Of a stretch of 64,000 nt of DNA, positions 32,601-42,358 are shown piece after piece. A program made the position numbers and the translations under genes. Position 1 is the first letter of the stretch, and every line of letters begins with the position of its first letter. The notes under the pieces were generated by a model. The model made no database searches, was not told the origin of the DNA, and saw only the letters and a program-made list of their open reading frames with translations. This DNA comes from Poa pratensis (taxonomy: Eukaryota > Streptophyta > Magnoliopsida > Poales > Poaceae): the NCBI GenBank assembly GCA_947311845.1, contig CAMZMU010000012.1, positions 2,745,517 through 2,809,516 of the forward strand, given 5' to 3'.

Positions 32601-35600
32601 AACTTTTGAAGCGTGGCTTAATCTGGAGAATTGGAGATGGTCGCTCGATCCGTATATGGCGTGATAACTGGATTCCTCGAGATACAGAACTCAAAACGAT
32701 CGGGCATCGCAGGCGGTCGCGTCTGAACCGCGTATCTAGCCTTCTGGATGTGCATGGCAATTGGAATGAAGCTCTAGTTCGAAGAACTTTTCCGCCAATC
32801 GACTCGGAGGTCATTCTGCGAATAAAAACCTCGTCTCGGCGGCCAGAGGACTTTCTTGCATGGCAACCAGAGAAGAACGGAATTTTCTCGGTTAGGAGTG
32901 CTTACCGTATTGGCTTACGACTAAGCCAGCAAGGTCAAACTGGGGGTGCATGCAGTTCGGCACCACAAGGAGACAAACCCATCTGGAAGAAGATCTGGGC
33001 TTGCAATATCCCTGAGAAGATTCGTATTTTTGCATGGAAAGCAATTTCCCATGGTCTAGCTACGGAGGAGAATAAACGTCGGCACCATATTCCGGTTACT
33101 GGCTTATGCCAGATATGTGCGAATGCTCACGAGGATACACATCATGCTCTGATTCAATGCCCGCATGCGTCTGCACTATGGGAGGCAATGCGTGAGGTGT
33201 GGCCCATTCCTCGGATCGTCTCACCCGTTCGAGAGGATTGGTTGGAGACTTGGCTTATATCTCTGCCGCTGGAGCTGTGTAGTCGCATTCTTATGATTGC
33301 ATGGAGGGCTTGGTATGCACGTAATGAGGTGGTCCATGATAAACCCCTACCCCCGATTGAAGGATCTCGTAGATTCTTGTGCAGTTATATCCAGTCTCTC
33401 GAGAATTGTCGGTTGCTAACTTCTGAGGAAATTATTAAGGGGAAACAGTCTATTGGTGTTCAGCCTGTGAGGATACAGAACACGCAGCAGCAAGACTCTG
33501 TGCCAGAGCCGTGGTCTAGACCTCCTGAAGGTGTTCTGAAGCTCAATGTGGATGGGGCATATATAGCAGACACGGGCACAGCTGGGGCAGGCATGATATT
33601 AAGACGCAGCGACGGATCGATTGTTTTTTTCGGCATGCAAAGTCCTACGCTACTGCTCTTCGGCACTTCACTCGGAACTTATTGCATGTTTGGAGGGAGT
33701 CAAGATGGCCCTTCAGATGTGTGAGGAAAACATCTTGGTGGAGACAGATAGTCTGGAGTTGACGATGATGTCTAAGAGCAAGACTAGAGACTATTCACGC
33801 TTGGGGCAGCTCATGGAGGATCTTCGGCTTTTGCTCGCTTCAGATCGCATCATATGTATTACCAAGATTCCAAGGTCTCAGAATTCCTCTAGTCATGAAT
33901 TAGCTAGATTCGGTATGTTAAATAATAGCACAGATGTTTGGTTAGGTTTGGCTCCAGATCCTCTAGTGAGTCGGATTATCCGGGATTGTAACAACACTCT
34001 TATTTGATTAATACAATCCCTTTACCCCGCAAAAAAAAAGATGAATAGCCAACACTTTGCATAGGACATGAGAAACTGATCTCTTACATTGGTCATAGCT
34101 AATTGCTGGAGGCCAGACAGTTTTATCTCTTTCTTTAAAATACAGAAGTTTCACATTTTTAACAAAAAAAATGTTCAATGTACTTTTGATCATTTGTTCC
34201 AAAGAATGGATGAAACAGATGGCTTCAGATAAAGAAGGACCAATAACTGCAAACTTCAACCTATAACGTAGGTACTTATCATAGCAGAATTGTGGCATCA
34301 TGACAGAAGGGTTTAAAATGGGAGATAAATACGGGAAGAGTATGTACTTAAGATGAATATTGTCACCAACGTAGTTAAGATATGCAGAAATATTTACCAA
34401 CTGAGCACTCCCAGTCTCCAACAAATGTGATTCTCCAATATAACTTGTCATCATGCCTTCATAACAGATGCTAGCTGTAGAATCGTAGCTACCACATACC
34501 TTATAAGGTAAAGTGCACAAAAAAGACAATAGTTAAGTAGCAAAGAAGATGTATGCAAACATTATGTGATTTTAAGAAAATATTAAGCAACTCAAAAAAA
34601 TTGTAACTATTGTAGCTCCACATACCTGATTGAAACAAGATTCAGAGAAACAAATTGAATCCTCAAATGTATGAGATACAGAATGATCCCAAACCATAGT
34701 TGATGATAGGACAGAATAGCCATCAAATTCAGTCAACTCAACCTGTAAATTCAATGTTGCTGAGCATCACGAATGCTACAAGATCAAATATCTACATGAT
34801 GCCTGCAAATAGTAACCAAAAAATAGTTCTGTAAATTGCCAGATGATTCTCTATGGATTGTCTGCGGAGATTTTAAATACGCAAGGGAACTCTTCAATAG
34901 CTTTTACATGTTCCTCATCTGGACTGGTTTCCACTTTTAACACTTCGGTGTACTATAAATACATGGCTTAAAAAATACATTTGCCGAGCAGCTACCAAAC
35001 AACTGAGGCAGGCTCCCTGATCTGAATGCTTGGTAACCTATATGGCAAAAGTTGGTCATAAAGCACATGTTCCTTCGGCAAAATCAGTTATTTAGGAATT
35101 TCAGTAATTTACATAAATTATGCTTGATAGGTAATCCCCATATCAATTTTTTGGACGCAATTGCACTCAGGGGCGAAGCTAGAGCAAAATTTCGTTGGGT
35201 TCAGATATGTTACTTATGTTGTATTCTTCCACTCATAAGCAATATTATTACACTAATTCAGTGAGGGGTAGATGAATTTCATTGGGTTCAGCTGAACCCA
35301 ATGCTACTGTGCCAGCTCCGCCACTGATTGCACTAGTCTTGCATGTGAGAGTAGTTCTACTGGGGCAAGAAACCATCTGGCACTAAAAACTTACTTTCAT
35401 GGACATAAAAAATTAAAAGGCTAAAAGGAAAATTTTGTCAGAACTTTGTGAGACCGCGGATTATCCTGATCATAGTTATTTCTAGGCTTGTGTTTAGAGG
35501 GGCGCAGTCAGGTGTGTGAGTGTGCATGATCATCTACCTTTTCATCACGGAGATCAAGTAATATAAAAGAACTTTACACATATTATGTCATATAACTTGT

Positions 35601-36751
35601 GAATCTAGGGTGGTTCTGCTGAATTTGAAATTGCTTGTACATGAATTGTTTATCTCTAATAAAAATTCTGCTAACTAGAGTGCATGCTACGGAAAAGTGA
35701 AGATTTATTACCTGGGGAATAAAAAAGTAAAATGAACCAGCATTTTCCTCTATTGTCAGCAATTCCTTGTCACACTTCATGCCTACTGCTCCATAAGCTC
35801 CTATGGACTCTGAATCAAATGAAATATATCTGTAGGGACAAAAAGGACTAATCTAGTTACAAATGTGTCAAATAATACTTCGCGCAAGCCAGCATGTACG
35901 TGCGGACAGAGAGAGGAGAGACCTTGATATCAAGCCACACCCATTTTTTGCTTTTGAGGAACCATGCAAGCAAAGTGCCGAACCAACACCAGATATTTCC
36001 AGTTCAATTGATGGATCGGAGCTTAGCTTTCTTGATAGATAGAACTGAGGGAACAATGATGATCCCCTAAACTGAGAGCACAACCATTTGAGTGCCTTGG
36101 TACTGGGTGGAACAAGTACCTGCACCATCGTGTGTTGAATTAATCATCTTCGGCTAGGCATGACGAAGTTGAAAGAAAATTTATCAGATCCTCAATGTTG
36201 GTAAATGTAGCTAAGGATAATGTCACGGTGGCCACCCTGTTGCACCCTCCCAAACATCATCATCATCATCAAACGAAATGCAGCGCCGCTCTTGACCGAA
36301 TCAGCTAAATTCAAAAACCACAGCACGCAGCAACCACGCATAAGAATCCTATGTTTCATCTGCACAAAGTTTCGCTCACTGACCTCGAACCTGATCACAC
36401 CGCTCCCGGCGGCAGGCGGGCTGGCCTTCGCCTCCTCGGTGGCCCGCCGCAGCGCCGAAATGCCGTCGACGAGGGTGAGCACCGGCGGGAGCCTCCGGGT
36501 GAAGGACACATCCACGGGGAGGTCCCGGTCGCCAATGTCTTCGACCTCGTCTACGTCGATCACGATGCCCGTGCGCCGACCGGCGACGGCGTGGAGGAGG
36601 TGGAGCGGTAGGCCAGCGCCGCCGCGGCATTGGCGGCGCACGCGGTGTCTGTAGAGGCAGCGGCGACGGAGAGGGGAGACGAGAGGAGCGCGGGGTTCAG
36701 GACGGGGAGGAAGGGCAGGGGGTGCCGGGGAGTGGTGGAGACGGCGAGCAT
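22462..36751 (-). CDS. PHYLLO: PHYLLO (MenF remnant-MenD-MenC-MenH fusion), frameshifted
   Basis: Plastid protein combining late phylloquinone-pathway activities. I infer 27 exons: 36751-36384, 36119-35923, 35829-35712, 34742-34626, 34499-34398, 31252-31196, 30680-30612, 30370-30260, 30196-30002, 29791-29693, 29258-28692, 28584-28360, 27922-27620, 27191-27124, 26822-26664, 26220-26095, 26022-25888, 25811-25703, 25446-25294, 25205-24942, 24853-24686, 24497-24354, 24272-23829, 23678-23384, 23320-23145, 23037-22931, 22723-22462. All proposed introns begin GT and end AG, and phases agree. Exons total 5,138 nt; repairing three frame errors gives about 1,713 residues, near the Arabidopsis length. 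The errors are a frame conflict in exon 1, a +1/-2 shift in exon 24 and a -1 shift in exon 26. A compensated pair lies in exon 23. The gene is therefore probably a pseudogene or carries assembly errors. Homology to PHYLLO is certain. Confidence 0.9.
23829..25811 (-). CDS. PHYLLO module 3: MenC (o-succinylbenzoate synthase), exons 18-23
   Basis: Enolase-superfamily dehydratase forming o-succinylbenzoate. Motifs in order: [52 protein letters not shown] (general base Lys of KxK), [15 protein letters not shown] and VALDES (three metal ligands), and [11 protein letters not shown] (second Lys). The catalytic residues are all present. Near the end of the module in exon 23 the expected [15 protein letters not shown] is found only in an alternative frame, because a +1-like and a -1-like change flank it; the main frame continues downstream as [14 protein letters not shown]. 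Confidence 0.8.
26095..30370 (-). CDS. PHYLLO module 2: MenD (SEPHCHC synthase), exons 8-16
   Basis: ThDP-dependent enzyme adding a 2-oxoglutarate-derived unit to isochorismate. Visible motifs: [35 protein letters not shown] (the catalytic Glu of DERS), [30 protein letters not shown] and [16 protein letters not shown]. The cofactor-binding segment is split over exons 14-15: [13 protein letters not shown] and, downstream, [13 protein letters not shown]. Plant MenD usually has NNRGGGIF or NNHGGAIF there, so the Ala is not alarming. This module has no frameshift or stop in the inferred exons. Confidence 0.85.
26331..26489. mobile_element. Stowaway MITE, 159 bp, in a PHYLLO intron
   Basis: Starts CTCCCTCCGTTTTTTAATAT and ends with the inverted TTAAAACGGAGGGAG, flanked by TA (26329-26330 and 26490-26491). 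Long internal complementarity (AAGATGTTTTAGC against its complement) makes it a strong hairpin. It lies between PHYLLO exons 15 and 16, close to the 26220 acceptor. Confidence 0.92.
31413..34037 (+). mobile_element. 5'-truncated LINE in PHYLLO intron 5, antisense
   Basis: Perfect 13-bp TSD AAGATGAATAGCC at 31400-31412 and 34038-34050, with a 3' A-tail just before the right copy. Coding order: RT pieces [20 protein letters not shown] and [20 protein letters not shown], catalytic [14 protein letters not shown], zinc-knuckle region [20 protein letters not shown], and a C-terminal RNase H domain [18 protein letters not shown] and [10 protein letters not shown]. The element begins within the RT domain, so the endonuclease region is absent. 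The frame is broken at about 31600, 32475 and 33650. It is inactive and opposite in orientation to PHYLLO. Confidence 0.92.
34398..36751 (-). CDS. PHYLLO module 1: transit peptide and MenF N-terminal remnant (exons 1-5)
   Basis: Exon 1 starts at ATG 36751 with [20 protein letters not shown], a typical plastid transit peptide. It then switches frame before [19 protein letters not shown] and [20 protein letters not shown]. Exons 2-5 carry [42 protein letters not shown] and [14 protein letters not shown], following the Arabidopsis order. Exons 6 and 7 (31252-31196, 30680-30612) finish this module. As in other plants it lacks the chorismate-binding C-terminal half of isochorismate synthase, which is supplied by separate ICS genes. 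Confidence 0.8.
35168..35326. mobile_element. hAT MITE, 159 bp, in PHYLLO intron 3
   Basis: Terminal inverted repeats CAGGGGCGAAGCTAG and, reverse complemented, CAGTGGCGGAGCTGG. Perfect 8-bp TSD ATTGCACT at 35160-35167 and 35327-35334. Contains the duplicated words TTGGGTTCAG and its complement CTGAACCCAA. No coding capacity. Confidence 0.9.
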
Positions 36752-37430
36752 TCCAGCGACGAGGAGAAAGCGAGTGGCCGTCGCGTGGCAGTCGGAGTGG
36801 GGTTTAGAGAAGGGGATAAGGTTGTTGGCCCACTCTGGTTTGGGCGCTTGTTTGGTTGCTTGTACTGTACGATTTTGGGCCTCCCGCACGCGTGGTACGG
36901 TGGAGTCTGGTCGGGCTGAAACGTGGTTTGGGCCAAGTTCGGCATTCCATTTGGTTGTTTTGATTAGCTGCAGATTTGGTTCCCATCATTTTCTCAAAAA
37001 AAAAAAAAAAATTGGTTCCCATAAAAAAAACAAAAAAATGTAAATTTTATCTTAATTACTCACTTGTATTTGCGGATCGTCGCGAACAGGGTGTAATCAT
37101 TAGTATATTTCTTGTACAAGTAAGGGAACTATATTAGCATAGGTTGACTCATACAACACTTATCAAAACAATGAAAGTTAATCAAATGGAACTCGATGAA
37201 AGTGATTTGATAAAAGCTCACGTGGGTCCTCATAAATGTTTTAATCATTATAAGAAAAACAACCGGCTTGTCCTTAGCTAAAATCAGGATTAATCCACTT
37301 GTTGCACTGTCACCATTTTCTCTTATTTACTTGCAATTAAATTTCTTGTTACTCTTAATCCATTTATAAATTTGTCTTGTAGTACCTACAGTGAAACCAT
37401 GCTAAAATCCATTGACCAATACCTTATGAT
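36752..37430. other. PHYLLO upstream region
   Basis: The first 200 bases upstream of the PHYLLO ATG (to about 36950) should hold its minus-strand promoter; no clear TATA box is seen. Beyond is an A-rich stretch (36996-37010, 37024-37037), then AT-rich DNA without a recognised feature. Confidence 0.35.
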
Positions 37431-38110
37431 TCTCGTTGGATTCGACACTCTTACTTATCGAAAGAATTACGACAGATCCACTATACTTGTGTGTCATCAG
37501 GGATCTCTGTTCTACGTATGCTTATGAGACAATCCTCTTTTTAGAACACCATTTAGAGAGAACGGAAATTATATATGTGCCTACTTTAGTAAGTACCAGG
37601 GATGAAGATCAATTTCCACAAAAGAAAGATTTTTTTGGTAAAGTGTGTGTGTTTCAAGACGAATACCCTCACATTTAGGGTTGTCGGGTAGGGTCACTTC
37701 CTTTCAAATACCTGGTCATTCCTATTCATTATCGAGTCTTATTAAATAAGGAATGGAAATCGATTCAGGATCGATTCGAGCGTAAATTAAATTCATGGGC
37801 TGGTAAGATGTTCTCATATAGGGATCGTCTTGTTCTTCTAGTTCAGTTTTGACTAGCTTGCCAATGTCCATTCCTTCATTCTTTCTTTGAGATATCCATT
37901 AGGGTAAGGAAATGATTGGTTTTTTTAACGGTCTCTTTTCTTGCACTGTGATCAATCGAACAAGAAATATAGATTTACTAAGTAAAATATGGTGTAGCAG
38001 CCAAAGGAGTAAGGAGGCCTTGGTGTTCAGGTTCTTGATAAAAACACGTGCTTACATAGTAAATGACTTTTCAAAGTTTGGCAAAACTTGTTGTCCAATA
38101 AGTATTTACA
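37430..38110 (+). mobile_element. LTR fragment and LINE reverse-transcriptase relic
   Basis: 37437-37500 reads GGATTCGACACTCTTACTTA, TCGAAAGAATTACGA and ACTATACTTGTG, as in the inner part of common Triticeae LTRs (from memory). 37690-37855 encodes LPFKYLVIPIHYRVLLNKEW, RFERKLNSWAGK and SYRDRLVLL, a conserved block downstream of the RT catalytic motif in plant LINEs. Later pieces (KIWCSSQRSKEALVF) fit the same polyprotein in another frame. All are degenerate; order and boundaries are approximate. Confidence 0.5.
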
Positions 38111-38575
38111 AGGTAAAATGTTATCTCAAGTGAGTGTTAAGCCAACAGATTCGCCATCTGGAATAGTAGGTATTTTATCATTGAGAATGGTCAAAGAACA
38201 TAGTTTTGAGAGGACCGTGGCTACGTTGAACCTCATTGCATGTGCAGTATCCTACCCACTATAATATTAGCGACGTAAAATGTTATTGTTGCACATGTGT
38301 TTAAAACTCCTCTTAATATTATTTTGGGAGAAAGGGGTTTCTTGGCTGCAACTAGTTAAGAGATTAATGAGTGTTTTCCTTCTCAGAGGAGAGAGAACTC
38401 TTTAACTGGAATTTAACAACCAAATGAAAATATACGGCAAAGTATTTGTATGTGGATTTTATTAATGGGCACAGGGGCGAAGGCAGTAATAAATCTCAAG
38501 AGGAGGCCAAACATGGTAATCATCAATTAGGTGGCCAATCATGCTAATTTTCTCTAAAAATCATTTATAAACCTA
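38111..38575. other. Unassigned DNA before the CACTA complex
   Basis: AT-rich with no supported gene or repeat boundary. An AGGGGCGAAGGC word at 38474 resembles MITE ends, but no partner was found. Confidence 0.35.
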
Positions 38576-38890
38576 CACAAGTAGGGAAACCCCTACCGCT
38601 GGCGGACTAAAATGTTCTACCGCTGGCGGGCGCCCGCCCGCCAGCGATGACTACGCCAGTGGTAACAACTACCGCTGGCGGGCGGGCCGTCCGCCAGCGG
38701 TAAGGGCTGTTACCGCTGGCGGGCAACACCGGCGCACGCCAGCGGTAGGTGCGACAGCGCTGGCGAGCAGGGCGTCCGCCAGCGGTAATCCACCATGCCT
38801 GCCAGCGGTACTAGTCGCTTATTTGGGGTTCTGTGTGCTCTGTCCGCCAGCGGTAACCAATTGTGTCCGCCAGCGGTATTATTTCGTGTA
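38576..38890. mobile_element. CACTA type-B terminal region with GCTGGCGG repeats
   Basis: Begins CACAAGTAGGGAAACCCC, a degenerate form of the CACTA terminus. It is followed by about ten inverted or direct copies of TACCGCTGGCGGGC and its complement GCCCGCCAGCGGTA. The same repeats occur at 43937-43985 and 45499-45860. It abuts the terminus of a second CACTA type at 38956. Confidence 0.65.
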
Positions 38891-39368
38891 TTATTTTTTT
38901 CCCAGAAAATCATATTCCAGCAGTATATCCAGTATAAATACAGTATATTTAGGTACACTAGTACAGAACGACACATCGGATATCCCTCTATGGAAACGGC
39001 AGGCGTTAGGCGACGGAGAATCGCGCTTTCCGCGCGGCCAGTGCGTACAAACCTGACCTGGGCCGCGGCTGGCCCGTCAACATATGTAACGGAGAAAGTA
39101 TTAACTCCGTTACCCATAGTATTGGCAACGGTCTTAATTCTGGCTCCGTTTCCGATATGTGCCTCTATAGCAACGGAGACTTTTGGGTGTCCGTTTCCAA
39201 TGTGGACACGTTCCATCTTGGAATTCGAAGCGAGGCGAGTAAATGCCATGGCGTAGTGGCACCGCCCACTACTCCTTGAAAACCCCAATCCTTGCTAGCT
39301 CAAGACGTCACCGAATCTGCTCTCTCTCTCTCTCTCGCTCGCTCGCTCCCTCCTACTGATTAGCGAAG

Positions 39369-39767
39369 ATGCCTCGCAGCAACGACACACAGGAGCACAC
39401 TGAGTCGCCGCGGGACAGTCCCCCCGTCAGCGGCGAGTCCGTTGAAGGACCGACGCCGGAGACGAGCGACGACGAATACGCCAACTTCCATGATCCCACT
39501 TTGATGTTGGGCCCGCCGAAGGTTGATTCTGATGACGAGTCAACCGAAGAGGAGAAGGAGGAGGAGGAGGAGGACGACGACGAGGAGGACGAGGCGGAGG
39601 CGCCGGTCCCGAAAAAGGGAGCCCCGGCGACGGAGAAGAAAGCCGCCGCCACCGCCTCCGATATGCTGCCGCCGCCGCCGCCACCACCTCCAATGGCCCC
39701 CAATAAGCGAGGCCGTGAGAAGGACGAGGATTGCGCGGAAGCAGGGCGCAAGAAAAACAAGAAGTAG
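39369..39767 (+). CDS. CACTA-borne acidic protein, 132 residues, intact
   Basis: Order of features: Ser/Pro-rich N-terminus with SVEGPTPETSDDE, motif ANFHDPTLMLGPPK, an almost uninterrupted Glu/Asp tract (about residues 53-73), PVPKKGAP, a run of eight Pro, and a basic C-terminus PNKRGREKDED...RKKNKK that could act as a nuclear localisation signal. No enzymatic domain. A second, broken copy at 17539-17888 occupies the same position relative to a CACTA end, so it is an element gene rather than a chance frame. Its role is unknown; a nuclear accessory protein is only an inference. Confidence 0.6.
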   Translation: MPRSNDTQEHTESPRDSPPVSGESVEGPTPETSDDEYANFHDPTLMLGPPKVDSDDESTEEEKEEEEEDDDEEDEAEAPVPKKGAPATEKKAAATASDMLPPPPPPPPMAPNKRGREKDEDCAEAGRKKNKK

Positions 39768-40169
39768 CTAGTAGTAGTTCTATAAGTTCTCCAACTGTAA
39801 TTTACTTTATTATTATTAATATGTACTGCGTATGTAATGTAGTAATCACTAATATTAATATAAATATCCTATAAGTGGTTTTCTCCATATAGTAGAGATT
39901 AGGAAAATATTATTCCAGAGAGTAGAAGAAATTCCACAGAGTTGGCGCGTAGGTCCCACACCTCAGTGGAAGAAACACAAAGGAAACGGTCCTTCTAAAG
40001 AACCGTTTCCTATGTTTTACCTATATATATGGGCGTACAGAGCAAAACCTAACACTCGTTTCCTCACTCTGTGCCAGTATGCTAGATCTGTTCGTGGCGG
40101 CGCCTCCTGGCGTTGCGGCCATCGCCGGCGCCGTGGCGGCGCCGTCTCCGCCCAGACGACGGCTATCAC

Positions 40170-40300
40170 GGCGAGGTCTTCGCCATCTCCCCCGACACGG
40201 CGAGGTCTTCGCCATCTCCCCCGACACGGCGAGGTGTTCGCCATGTCCCTCGACACGGCGAGGTCTTCGCCATCTCGCCCGACACGGCGAGGTCGTCGCT
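40170..40300. repeat. 29-bp minisatellite, five units
   Basis: GCGAGGTCTTCGCCATCTCC recurs at 40171, 40200, 40229, 40258 and 40287, exactly 29 bp apart with few changes. The inverse relative near 17110-17165 retains two units. Frames through it are low-complexity. Confidence 0.95.
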
Positions 40301-40399
40301 CTGTCCGCTTCCTCTGCCTCCACCACTTCCGGATCTGCTAGATCGATCCAACGGCGACGTGAAGAAGGTATCAGATCCACATCCGGTAGTTCTATCTAG

Positions 40400-40780
40400 A
40401 TCATTTATTGATGTAGTTAACTTGCCTATTGTGCACTTGCAACTAGTTGTAGTTTAGCTTACTTGTTGATAGTAGTTCAGTTCACATCCGGTAGTTCTAT
40501 CTAGATCATTTCTTGATGTAGTTAACTTGCCTATTGTGCACTTGCAACTAGTTGTAGTTTAGCTAACTTGTTGAAAGTAGTTCAGTTCACATCCGGTAGT
40601 TCTATCTAGATCATTTCTTGATGTAGTTAACTTGCCTATTGTGCACTTGCAACCGGTTGTAGTTTCGCTAACTTGTTGATAGTAGTTCAGTTCACATCCG
40701 GTAGTTCTATCTAGATCATTTCTTGATGTAGTTAACTTGCCTATTGTGCACTTGCAACCGGTTGTAGTTTAGCTAACTAG
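40400..40780. repeat. 105-bp tandem array, about 3.6 units
   Basis: GTTAACTTGCCTATTGTGCA occurs at 40415, 40521, 40626 and 40731. Units are more than 95% alike, pointing to recent amplification, in contrast to the eroded inverse counterpart at 16590-17012. Confidence 0.95.
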
Positions 40781-40790
40781 TCCATGTGAA

Positions 40791-41530
40791 AACAAGAGTC
40801 TATTTCGGTGACACTGCATAAAAAAGTCGGAGACACAGAACAAACAACGAACATTACTCAAGAGAGTAGTGTTTGTTGACTTTCCCATAATGGCCTCCAA
40901 TTATATACACAGGTCAGTACACACTATATACTACTGTATACTTCATATTATTGTGTTAAATTGTTTGTTCCATCTAGTAGTGTCAGAACTAACATAAATC
41001 CTTATTTACATTTAGGGATATCAAGCTGTTCCCTTTCAAACTCCACCATACATATCCACCGTCGCTATTGTGACGTTTTGGTACACTGCATAAAATATTT
41101 TTTTAAGTAAGAGTGTTTTATACAGTGTCGCTGAAATGTCACATCGGTGACGTATTAGATTAGATTCCACATACAAATGACCAAATTGTCATACACAAAT
41201 ACATTAGTTCATCATCGCATGCATTACAAACCATAATAGCCAAGTTAATTATACCAAAAGTTATCATACACAAATACATCACATAGAAGATAGAGAACCA
41301 CAATGTCTATGAGAGGGCGCGATGAAGTTGGTTTCGATCTTCCGGTTCTTGCTTGGTTTCAAGTCCCTATCTTCCGCCTCCTCCTTAGGTACTCTCCCAC
41401 TTCTTCATCTGTATACACAAAAGGCAAATAAAAATGTTAAGCAACTAAATTGTTCACATGTCGTGCTGAAATAAGCAAAATAGACACAAATAAACTAAGC
41501 CAACTCAAAAGCATGCCTCATATACTAGAT
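40791..41530. other. CACTA interior with a possible 3' exon on the minus strand
   Basis: Mostly AT-rich. GACACTGCATAAAA and TTATACAGTGTCGCTGAAATG words recur here and near 63885-63905, tying this DNA to the CACTA family at 63033. On the minus strand an intron-like acceptor TATTTGCCTTTTGTGTATACAG near 41412 resembles the one before the AP2 gene, and is followed by ATGAAGAAGTGGGAGAGTAC and a stop. Confidence 0.4.
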
Positions 41531-41542
41531 TGGACACATAAA

Positions 41543-42203
41543 TTCAGGGATGGAGTAAGCGAAACCAGTAGGATGCAGAAGCTCTATATTCTTGCATTTT
41601 ACAAGTCTCACTTACACCACCCCTGAATAACATAGTGTCAGCTCATTTTAATCATCGGCATTATAAGACTTAGACAAAACAAGATTCAAAAAAATTATGC
41701 CTCATACTTATAATATTATTTGAAACACACAAGGAATCCTGATAATCTTGTTGAACCAAGTAGGAGGCACACAACTTGTATGTGTGCATGACACAAGGTT
41801 CAACAAACTATCAGGATATCATATAGTGCACCACATCATTTTAATCATCGGCATTCTAGAGAATACAAAACTATAAAAAGAATGATGCCTCATACTTACA
41901 AGTGACACACATGCTTCAGAGGCGGAGCCAGCGAGCCAAGTAGGATGCACGAGATGTGTGTACTCGTGCATATCACAAGGCTCGCTAGCCCCGCCCCTGG
42001 ATCACATTGTGTCACAACATTTTAATCATCGGCATTCTAGAGAATACAAAACTATAAACAAGATTCAAAAAAAATTATGCTGAAAAGCATGCCTCATACT
42101 TAGACAGGACACACAAATTCAGGGATGGCGTCAGTGAGATCCAGTGGGATGCAGAAAATGTTTATTCGTGCATATCACAAGTCTCACTGACGCCACCCCT
42201 GAA
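41543..42203 (-). repeat. Hairpin repeat array 1, four units
   Basis: Four units of about 190 bp contain near-perfect inverted arms of 21-23 bases around a 40-base loop: H1 41543-41627, H2 41736-41816, H3 41915-42001, H4 42118-42203. Spacers share TTTTAATCATCGGCAT and GCCTCATACTT. Arm sequences differ between units but pair within each: GTAAG in H1, TTGTTGAACC in H2, AGCGAGCC in H3, GGCGTCAGTGAGA in H4. Loops keep AGTAGGATGCA and GTGCATATCACAA-like words. Confidence 0.85.
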
Positions 42204-42358
42204 TCACACGAGTGTCACAACAGTTTAATCATCGGCATATCAAAAGACGGTAAAAAGGTGTTCACACATGTCTAACAAGTTCAACGACTTTGAAACTATA
42301 GATAGGCATGCTAGTTAATTAAATAGTCGGGAAACGCCAGACGAGGTCCGAAGACTAC

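Larger units (their letters stand above)
38956..40790 (+). mobile_element. CACTA type-A left terminal region
   Basis: Starts CACTAGTACAGAACGACAC, followed by CCGTTTCCGATA, GGCAACGG and TAACGGAG subterminal repeats to about 39215. It then holds an acidic-protein gene, a 29-bp minisatellite and a 105-bp array. It is homologous in inverse orientation to fragment 1 (16580-18325). The nearest facing terminus is at 47805, but the 3-bp flanks differ (GTA left, AGT right), so the two ends are not proven to belong to one element. Confidence 0.7.

Noticed and set aside
34008..34140. An extra PHYLLO exon formed by DNA on both sides of the LINE
   Set aside because: Joining the flanks gives an open frame, but exons 5 and 6 already align to the Arabidopsis protein with the right length and phase, so no extra exon is needed.
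37437..38110. Plastid DNA insertion
   Set aside because: The AT-rich text first suggested this, but the readable pieces are LTR and LINE reverse-transcriptase fragments.
40400..40780. CRISPR-like array
   Set aside because: Units are contiguous 105-bp tandem repeats without unique spacers, in a plant transposon.
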